Shown here in pieces: positions 29,369 to 35,061 of a DNA stretch of 35,061 nucleotides. Location of the stretch: positions 1-35,061 of the forward strand of contig JADJMA010000018.1 in assembly GCA_016709845.1 (NCBI GenBank), read 5' to 3'. A program made the translations under genes and the position numbers. The first letter of the stretch is position 1, and each line of letters opens with the position of its first letter. The notes under the pieces are model-generated. The model saw only the letters and a program-made list of their open reading frames with translations. It did not search any database and was not told the origin of the DNA. This DNA comes from Flammeovirgaceae bacterium (GTDB taxonomy: Bacteria > Bacteroidota > Bacteroidia > Cytophagales > Cyclobacteriaceae).

Positions 29369-29715
29369 TTACAGTTTTCCATTTCAATAATGAAATACCC
29401 TTTTTGTTTGATTTCAACTTCCCATAGGGGTCGCACTGTTTCGATGTGGCAGAATCTACATTCTTTTGATGTTAAGGGTTGACCTTCTTGTCCTTTGGTT
29501 TTTAAATATTCTCTACCATAACCGTAAATTACGGTTGTGTCTTTAATTTCTTCGGGTGCGATAATGTCGAAGTGCATTATGCTACCATCTTTTTTTGTTA
29601 CATAGGTGTCCCAAACTGCTACTTTCATTTTTATTTCTGTTTTGATGTTTGATTGTGCCATTGTTGTTATTCCTAAAAACAGGACAATTGAAATCAAGAT
29701 GCTTATTTGTTTCAT
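29365..29715 (-). CDS. DUF2024 family protein with signal peptide
   Basis: The protein has 116 residues. Residues 1-21 form a signal peptide (ISILISIVLFLGITTMAQ). The DUF2024 domain starts at Met30 (MKVAVWDTYVTKKDG) and includes HFDIIAPEEI, YGYGREYLKTKGQEG, and the conserved ECRFCHIE at 85-92, ending EIKQKGYFIIEMENC. The CxxC and nearby His/Glu look like a metal or redox site, but the family has no assigned function. Family members usually begin at the position of Met30, so the leader here is an addition that would move the protein out of the cytoplasm. It is the first gene of the DUF2024-marR-yggS unit, 17 bp downstream of a 33-bp palindrome. Confidence 0.85.
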   Translation of the reverse strand: MKQISILISIVLFLGITTMAQSNIKTEIKMKVAVWDTYVTKKDGSIMHFDIIAPEEIKDTTVIYGYGREYLKTKGQEGQPLTSKECRFCHIETVRPLWEVEIKQKGYFIIEMENCK

Positions 29716-29732
29716 TTTGTTGAGAATAAAAA

Positions 29733-29765
29733 CCTTGTAAAGATAGGATTCCTAACTTTACAAGG
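29733..29765. promoter_or_regulatory. 33-bp near-perfect palindrome, likely MarR operator (O1), overlapping a promoter
   Basis: Fifteen of sixteen base pairs match around the centre at 29749; only 29743/29755 fails. The core AGGATTCCTAACT is shared with the sites at 30857 and 31172. On the minus strand a TTG (29766-29768) and TATCTTTA (29738-29745) are 20 bp apart, close to the Bacteroidota TTG/TAnnTTTG promoter. The operator fills the spacer and the -7 box. It precedes the DUF2024-marR-yggS unit. A terminator role for the gene ending at 29780 cannot be excluded. Confidence 0.75.
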
Positions 29766-29779
29766 CAAAATTATTTGGC

Positions 29780-30058
29780 TTATTTTACTAAAGGTTCGAA
29801 TCCCCAGTGCTTAAAAATTGAATATCCCTTTTGCCTTATATCATTTTCAATCGCTTTAGTAGCTACTTCTATATGACAAAAAGCACATTCATCAGCACTT
29901 ATGAGGTTAGTGGCACTAATATTTTCAGCTTTTAAAAAGGAATTACCGAACTCGTAAATTTTCTCTAAGTCAGTAAAACTTGATGGAACAAGTATGTCAA
30001 ATTTGAGTAGCGTTCCATCTTCTTTTTTAAAGACCGTATCGTAAACTGAAATTTCCAT
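29780..30058 (-). CDS. DUF2024 family protein, cytoplasmic paralogue
   Basis: The 92-residue protein is intact and starts directly with the DUF2024 domain (MEISVYDTVFKKEDGTLL), without a signal peptide. It has FDILVPSSFTDLEKIYEFG, FLKAENISATNLISADE and the family motif ECAFCHIE at 57-64, ending DIRQKGYSIFKHWGF. It keeps the motif of the exported paralogue at 29365 but is otherwise clearly diverged, so this is not a recent duplication. It follows the exported protein gene by 9 bp and should be co-transcribed with it from the promoter at about 30.85 kb. Confidence 0.85.
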   Translation of the reverse strand: MEISVYDTVFKKEDGTLLKFDILVPSSFTDLEKIYEFGNSFLKAENISATNLISADECAFCHIEVATKAIENDIRQKGYSIFKHWGFEPLVK

Positions 30059-30067
30059 TTTCTTGAG

Positions 30068-30805
30068 TTATTTTACTTTGTATGGTAAGGATAAATTACC
30101 ACTAGCTACCGAATACACTTTGTAAACGCCAAGCATTGGTTTGTCTCCGCCACCGTGCCCACCATCTCCGCCTGTATTTACTTGCATAAAGGCTGCAACA
30201 CCGTCAAAGGAAAAATCCGTTTTGTTGTTTATTCGATAATCGGGAACAACTACTCTTATTGTATTTCCTTTTGTGATAACTTGAAAGCCGGGGGAATCCA
30301 TATACATTGGCATTCCAGGGTTAGTTGGAGGTAAAACGACTGTTGTGTCTTTTGGGTCGAATTGTTTTACAGCTAAGCCACCTTCAACTCGCTTGTCTTC
30401 TGTTAAGATTACCCAATGCGGATGCCAAACAATTCCGTCATTGGCAAAATTGCGGTCTGAATTTTCATCCCAAAGAGGAGTGTCGTCAAAATCAGGATGT
30501 GAAGTAAGGGCTAAAGCCACGATTCCTTCAGTATCGCCAAATCCAACATCAGTTGGTTTCAAGGAAGTTGGGAAAACGTATCCCAAAACAGGTGCTCCAT
30601 TGAGTTGACCTACTGGTGTTGGCGTGGTTTTTCCTGCCGTTCCTTTTACGGTAATTTCCCAAATGGTTGCACCAATTTCAGGTGAGTGTTTTACGCTTAC
30701 TTTTTTGATTTGGAAATCATCATTGTTGTAGTTTCCGCATTTGTCGCAAGCAAAGCTTTGAACTGCGAAAAGAGAAAGTCCGAGAAGAAGAAATATTTGT
30801 TTCAT
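30068..30805 (-). CDS. Exported protein of unknown function with CxxC at the mature N-terminus
   Basis: An intact 245-residue protein. The signal peptide is IFLLLGLSLFAVQSFA. The mature chain opens CDKCGNYNNDDFQ, so a CxxC lies at its very start. The lipobox fit is poor, so lipidation is unlikely. Later parts are beta-rich (TIWEITVKGTAGKT, GIVWHPHWVILTEDKRVEGG, GFQVITKGNTIRVVVPDYR) and a flexible Gly/His loop (GGDGGHGGGDKP) precedes the end. I do not recognise the family. It heads a unit with the cytoplasmic DUF2024 gene and is preceded by two operator-like palindromes. Confidence 0.75.
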   Translation of the reverse strand: MKQIFLLLGLSLFAVQSFACDKCGNYNNDDFQIKKVSVKHSPEIGATIWEITVKGTAGKTTPTPVGQLNGAPVLGYVFPTSLKPTDVGFGDTEGIVALALTSHPDFDDTPLWDENSDRNFANDGIVWHPHWVILTEDKRVEGGLAVKQFDPKDTTVVLPPTNPGMPMYMDSPGFQVITKGNTIRVVVPDYRINNKTDFSFDGVAAFMQVNTGGDGGHGGGDKPMLGVYKVYSVASGNLSLPYKVK

Positions 30806-30835
30806 TTTTTTGAAATTTAATTGTTTGAAACCTAG

Positions 30836-30873
30836 TTAGAAATCCTAATTAAAATTAGGACTCCTAACTTTAA
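30836..30873. promoter_or_regulatory. Pair of operator-like palindromes (O2a, O2b) upstream of the exported CxxC protein
   Basis: O2b, TTAGGACTCCTAA at 30855-30867, is a perfect 13-bp dyad that continues as AGGACTCCTAACTTTA on its right, the same word as in the other two operators. O2a, TTAGAAATCCTAA at 30836-30848, is a weaker copy. Centres are 19 bp apart, about two helical turns. I could not find a clean -33/-7 pair; TAGGTTTC near 30828-30835 on the minus strand may be the -7 box. Confidence 0.7.
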
Positions 30874-30885
30874 AGTAGAAATTTT

Positions 30886-31119
30886 TTAACCTTTTACATC
30901 GGTCATAGACGCACCAAAGTTGATGTGTAACACATTGCCATTTGGTGTTAGCAAAGCTGGAACAGATTTTACACCTGCCTTTTCGGCTTCTGCAATGCGG
31001 TTGCGGTCTTCGCCAATGTGAACGATTTCTACATTAGTTGCTCCAATTAGGTTAACGATGTCGTGCTCTGCACTCACACATACAGGACATCCTGCGTGAT
31101 AGAAAATTGATTTTGCCAT
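30886..31119 (-). CDS. Thioredoxin/glutaredoxin-fold small protein with CPVC
   Basis: The protein is intact. The frame is open from an ATG at 31149, but the predicted -7 box (31161-31168) puts transcription start near 31154, so I choose the inner ATG at 31117-31119 (MAKSIFYHAGCPVC), giving 77 residues. The active-site CPVC is followed by the helix SAEHDIVNLIG, and VKSVPALL supplies the cis-Pro of the thioredoxin fold. The length fits small glutaredoxin-like thioredoxins. The role is disulfide exchange in the cytoplasm, as no signal peptide is present. It is regulated by the operator inside its promoter and sits just upstream of the exported CxxC protein. Confidence 0.82.
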   Translation of the reverse strand: MAKSIFYHAGCPVCVSAEHDIVNLIGATNVEIVHIGEDRNRIAEAEKAGVKSVPALLTPNGNVLHINFGASMTDVKG

Positions 31120-31160
31120 TTCTTTATGTATTTTATTGTTGTTTGGCATTATTGCCGCTG

Positions 31161-31190
31161 CAAATATAGTAAGGATTCCTAACTATACAA
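31161..31190 (-). promoter_or_regulatory. Promoter with MarR-type operator (O3) in its spacer
   Basis: On the minus strand, TTG at 31188-31190, a 19-bp spacer and TATATTTG at 31161-31168 match the Bacteroidota sigma-A consensus (TTG, 19-21 bp, TAnnTTTG). The spacer is almost entirely a palindrome, 31165-31187, with ten of eleven pairs matched around 31176 and the shared core AGGATTCCTAACT. Repressor binding here would block RNA polymerase directly. Confidence 0.75.
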
Positions 31191-31272
31191 ATTATTTCTA
31201 AGATTTTTTTACAGAATATTTTACATCATTGATATTCAACGAGATAAAAATCTTATAAGAGTGGGGGAATTG

Positions 31273-31391
31273 GCTCTTTTGCAAAACTTGGATCGTGGGT
31301 CGGCTTGTGCGAAACGTAGTTAACTAAAACCCAAAAGTAAAATATTTAAATGGTGAGTAATTGCAAATGTGCTTACACCTGTGCGATGGCT
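31273..31391 (-). repeat. Dispersed repeat, copy 2, downstream of the DUF2141 gene
   Basis: GCTCTTTTGCAAAACTTGGA and GGCTTGTGCGAA at 31273-31313 match the first block of the copy at 28027. AATTGCAAATGTGCTTACA at 31359-31377 and the following CCTGTGCGATGGCT match the second block. About 45 bp of unrelated AT-rich sequence separates them here but not in copy 1. Both copies lie at the end of a minus-strand gene and bracket the MarR locus. Confidence 0.6.
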
Positions 31392-31399
31392 TAACTGTC

Positions 31400-31849
31400 T
31401 TACATATAAATCACCTTTACATTAATTGTCTTGTTTTCTTTCAACTCAAAACTTGCTCTTGAAAAATTGGGTCTGTTTGTCAAGCCAATTGATTGAAAAT
31501 TTGAGAACCCAATACCTTCTATCGGTAAAATAAATCCTTTATCAATTTTGCCATTTTTGTTTTCATCGTGTAAAATGTTAACTGCATATTTTCCTATTGG
31601 AATATTTTTAAAAGTAATCGTAGATGAGCCGTTTATAATTTCTCCTTTCAAAATTTTGTAATAATTCTCATAATCTTCATCTGGAATTGAGCCGTCTTTG
31701 TTATAAAGTGCAAATTGAACTACTCCTTTTTCATTCCGTAAATTCTTTACATCAATTGTTAAAGAAAATGTTTCTGTATTTGGTTTAGCAAATGAATAAA
31801 GTGTGAGTGATAACGCAAATGCAACTAGTGTTAGGAATGTTATTTTCAT
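31400..31849 (-). CDS. DUF2141 domain exported protein
   Basis: An intact 149-residue protein with a signal peptide (ITFLTLVAFALSLTLYSFA). The DUF2141 pattern is clear: LTIDVKNLRNEKGVVQFALY, ITFKNIPIGKYAVNILHDE, NKNGKIDKGFILPIEGIGFS and ASFELKENKTINVKV. The Asp/Asn-rich DENKNGKID turn resembles a calcium-binding loop. The fold is an Ig-like beta sandwich; function is not established. It starts 5 bp downstream of the RND pump gene and is probably co-transcribed with it. Confidence 0.88.
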   Translation of the reverse strand: MKITFLTLVAFALSLTLYSFAKPNTETFSLTIDVKNLRNEKGVVQFALYNKDGSIPDEDYENYYKILKGEIINGSSTITFKNIPIGKYAVNILHDENKNGKIDKGFILPIEGIGFSNFQSIGLTNRPNFSRASFELKENKTINVKVIYM

Positions 31850-31854
31850 TTCAA

Positions 31855-34800
31855 TTATTTTTTACGATTTATTTTTTCTTTTGCTGTGTCCACTAAATAA
31901 TAAACCATAGGCACTAAAAACACAGTTAAAATTAAAGATGAAAGAAGTCCGCCAATTATTACCCAAGCAAGTCCGTTTTTCCATTCTGCTGCTGTTCCTG
32001 TCGCCATTGCGATTGGAAGCATACCAACAACCATTGAAAGCGTTGTCATTAGAATTGGTCGCATACGACCTTTTCCTGCTATGATTAAGGCTTCTTTGAA
32101 ATGTTTACCTTCTGCTTTTAATTGATTGGTAAAATCGACAATTAGAATAGCGTTTTTTACCACTAAGCCCATTAGCATAATCAAACCAAGTAAGGCAAAC
32201 AAACTCAAATTGCTCAACGACAAATTCAAAGCGAAAAACGCCCCAATTGCAGCAACTGGAATAGAAAATAAAACAACAAATGGATAAACAAAGCTGTCAT
32301 AAAGTGCTACCATTATCAGGTAAATCAGCAAAAATGAAATGAGCAATACTGAACCTAATGCTCCAAAACTATCATTCTGTCTTTTGATGTCGCTACCCCA
32401 AGTCATTTGAATTCCTTTTGGCAATGGATTTTCTTTAAGATAAGCAACTACATCATCAGCAACAGTTCCTGATGGTCTACCTAAAGCATCTGCTGTAAGC
32501 GTAACTGCTGGTTGTCGGTCTTTTCGTTCTAATAATGACGGAGAATTGTCTTGCTCAACGCTTGCAAATTGTGAAACTTCAACTGGTATCCCCATTGGGT
32601 TAATAATGGAAAGTTGTTGAACATCTTCAAAATTTCGTCTGCTAAATTCATCTAACCAAATTCGCACAGGATATTCTGTTCCGTTTTCGGTTAGAGTTGC
32701 TTCATCATTTCCTGTAAAGGCAGTTCTTAGGTTCAAACCAACATAAGCGGTTGTTAAACCTAATCGTTGCATTTTATCTTTGTCGGGAATTATTTTGTAT
32801 TCGGGACTACCTGCTTCAACGGATAAGCGAACATTATCCGCACCGGGAATTTTTCTATTACCGTTTTCAATTCATCGCCTGTTTTCATCACCAAATCCAA
32901 ATTGCTACCACTTAACGTAATTTCGATTGGTGCTGAACGTGAATTAAACCCAATGCTGCCATTGAATAATTGATACTCGGAAATTTTGACTTTAGATCTT
33001 CCCGAAGATTTTCATAAAAGTTTCGGTAGGTAAATTATCCAATTCTTTTTTGGATTTTAATTGAATAGTAAATTCCGTTTTATTTGCTGAACCTACACCC
33101 AAACTTCCAATGCCAGTGCTTGGTCCGCCAATATTGCTGAATACCGTTGCTACTTCGGGTTGTTGAATAATGTATGTTTCAATCTTTTGAGCAATTAAAT
33201 TGTTTTGATGTATAGATGTGGACTTATCAAATTCTAATGCCATTCTAAATTTTCCTTGGTCGCCAGTTGATATTAATTCTTTACCAATAATACCTTGTTT
33301 CATAATGCCTAAAGTCATTGCAAAAAGCACAATAACGATACCTGTAAAGCCAATTTATGGCTCAATACCCATTCTAATCTTCGACCATACCATTCATTAA
33401 AGTTTTCTAATTGAATTTCAAACCATAGTAAAAGCGATTGAAAAAATTGGTAGGTTGTAAGTCTTCTTTTTTGCCAATACGAGAAGCCATCCAAGGCGTT
33501 AAAGTAAAACCAACCAATAAACTGGTGAGAGTAGAAGTTACTACTACAACCGAAAACTGCTTTAGCATATCAGCAACAAACACTTGTAGAAAAAGAATAG
33601 GTAAAAAAACCACAACGTCAACTAAGGTGATGGATAAAGCAGCAAAGCCAATTTCCATTCTGCCATCCATTGCAGCAGATCGTTTGTCTTTTCCTTTATC
33701 TAAGTGCTTTTGAATGTTTTCTAAAACTACGGTAGCATCATCTACCAAAATACCAATGATTAAAGACATTGCAAGCAGGGTCATTAAGTTTAAGGTGTAA
33801 CCCAAAAGCCACATCACAGCGAATGCAGTAACTAAAGATGTTGGAATAGCTACCAAAACGATTAAAGAATTTCTAAAACTTCGCAGAAATAAAAGCATCA
33901 CCAACGATACCAACAACACCGCCAAAATCAAATCGAAAACAACGGAATTAACGGCTGCAATTGTGTTGTCGGTGCTATCGTCTGCAATAATAAATTTCAC
34001 ACCCGAACTTGCATTTTGTTGTTCAATGGTTTGAAATTTCTCCCGCACCAATTTTGAAACATCAACAGCATTTGCATCACCTTGTTTTTTCAGCATTAAA
34101 CCAATGCCGTTTTTACCGTTGTAACGACTGATGGAAGTTGTTTCTTTTATGCCATCTATAACATCTGCAATGTCTTTTACATAAACTGGACTTCCTATAA
34201 CTGGCATTGCCACCTGAACATTTTTAATATCCTCAATAGATGCAAATTTTCCCGTTAAACGAACTGAATTACTTTCTTTCTCGGTTTGCACCTTTCCAGC
34301 AGGTAAGTCTAAGCCAGAACGATTAATTGCTTCAACTACCTGAACCATTGAAATTTTATACAATTTCAGTTTGTCCTGATTTATTTTTACTTGTATTTCT
34401 CTTTCTTCACCGCCTAAAACAGTAATCTCTGCAACACCTTTTATTTGTTGTATTTGTGGCAGATAATCATCTTTCATTTTTTGATAAAACTCGGTAGCAG
34501 ACAAATTACTTGTTGCACTGATAGACATTATCGGCAAATCATTTGGCGAAACTTTACTCATTACAGGACTTAAAATATCCTGTGGTAAATCTTTGCGAAT
34601 GTTGTCAATGTAGCGTTGTGCGTCTTGCATTGATTTGTCTAAATCTGATCCGTATTTCAGATTGGCTATGATGATAGAAGCATTGGGTAATGACTTTGTA
34701 ACCAAGTAATCTACACCTTCCAAGTTGGATAAAGCATCTTCGATTTTCCGTGAAACAGATGTTTCTACTTCGTTTGGTTCGGCACCAGGGTAAACAGTTT

Positions 34801-34942
34801 TAATTACAACCACAGGCTGGTTAAAGTCAGGCATTAACTCGTAACTTAAATTTTTATACCCGATAAATCCTAATAAAGTAAATACGCTGAAAAGCACTAT
34901 TATCAGCGAAGGACGTTTGATTGATATTGCTGTAATATTCAT
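31855..34942 (-). CDS. RND efflux transporter permease, HAE-1/AcrB type (at least four frameshifts)
   Basis: Joined length is about 1030 residues, normal for the family. The canonical start is the ATG at 34940-34942 (MNITAISIKRPSLIIVLF). Periplasmic porter segments include TVYPGAEPNEVETSVSRKIE. TM4 has GILVDDATVVLENIQKH with the paired Asp of the proton relay. The second half has LMGLVVKNAILIVDFTN with the conserved Lys. Breaks lie near 33418 (EIQLENFNEWYGRRLEWVLS resumes), 33350, 32990 and around 32850-32930. With the fusion protein upstream it would pump drugs, detergents or metabolites out of the periplasm. The outer-membrane channel gene is not in the window. Confidence 0.9.
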
Positions 34943-35061
34943 TTCGCTGATTTTGTTGACGTTGATTCGCTCCATCAAAAGATTGATGAAGCCATTTATT
35001 ACAATTACATCACTTTTCATTTAATCCATTTGACACAACTGCTTTGTTTTGTGTCTTTTGA
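34939..35061 (-). CDS. Membrane fusion protein (HlyD/AcrA type), C-terminal tail, partial
   Basis: The minus strand at the window edge reads KAVVSNGLNEK, then after one lost A near 35010 KSDVIVINGFINL and INVNK. That is how adaptor proteins of RND pumps usually end. One frame fuses this tail to the RND protein from an ATG at 35018-35020, which I consider an artefact. The true stop is probably the TGA overlapping the RND ATG (34939-34941), reached by a further shift near 34970. The rest lies outside the window. Confidence 0.5.

Noticed and set aside
29733..29765. Rho-independent terminator
   Set aside because: The palindrome is strong, but no clear T run follows on the minus strand at the right distance and its core is shared with promoter-located sites; a dual role remains possible.

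Overview
The window is a piece of a Bacteroidota chromosome, probably Saprospiria/Chitinophagia-like, and probably assembled from environmental long reads. The taxonomic clues are type IX secretion (T9SS) substrates with type A and type B sorting domains, a PorP/SprF partner, a Bacteroidota-style promoter (TTG, then TAnnTTTG), DUF2490, DUF2024 and DUF2141 proteins, and an IS91-type element carrying a tyrosine recombinase. All genes are on the minus strand except the two genes of that element. No rRNA, tRNA or CRISPR array was seen.

Many genes are broken by single-base indels, often in homopolymers, and the neighbouring frame carries on the same protein. I reassembled these genes across frames and report each as one gene. 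A 153-bp tandem repeat acts as an internal ruler: its period drifts to 152 or 154 exactly where the frame is lost. Two zones are free of breaks, the transposon (25.5-27.6 kb) and the block at 28.8-31.8 kb. Consensus error is the simplest explanation for the rest.

Layout. 1-0.75 kb: end of a DUF2490 protein and a small MscS channel. 0.85-5.9 kb: a PorP/SprF protein directly downstream of a giant T9SS type B surface protein with propeller-like, PKD, Gly-rich, repeat, SprB and CHU_C parts. 6.4-7.5 kb: two small membrane or exported proteins. 7.6-13.7 kb: three T9SS type A secreted proteins, one built of 195-bp beta-propeller repeats, and a short WG-repeat protein. 14.1-25.3 kb: a same-strand series of unrelated accessory genes (two GNATs, lipoprotein, VOC, SRPBCC, metallo-beta-lactamase fold, two large WG-repeat proteins, TPR-like protein, small exported protein). 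25.3-28.1 kb: palindromic repeats enclosing the IS91-type element. 28.1-31.4 kb: a compact locus for YggS, MarR, two DUF2024 proteins, an exported protein and a thioredoxin-like protein. 31.4-35.1 kb: DUF2141, RND efflux pump and the tail of its membrane fusion protein.

The most interesting system is the 28.1-31.2 kb locus. Three intergenic palindromes share the core AGGAnTCCTAACT. They sit before the thioredoxin-like gene, before the exported protein/DUF2024 pair, and before DUF2024-MarR-YggS. Two of them lie between the -33 and -7 boxes of predicted promoters. This looks like a self-contained MarR regulon of CxxC proteins. The second theme is a family of attC-like or REP-like inverted repeats between the accessory genes, with no integron integrase in view.
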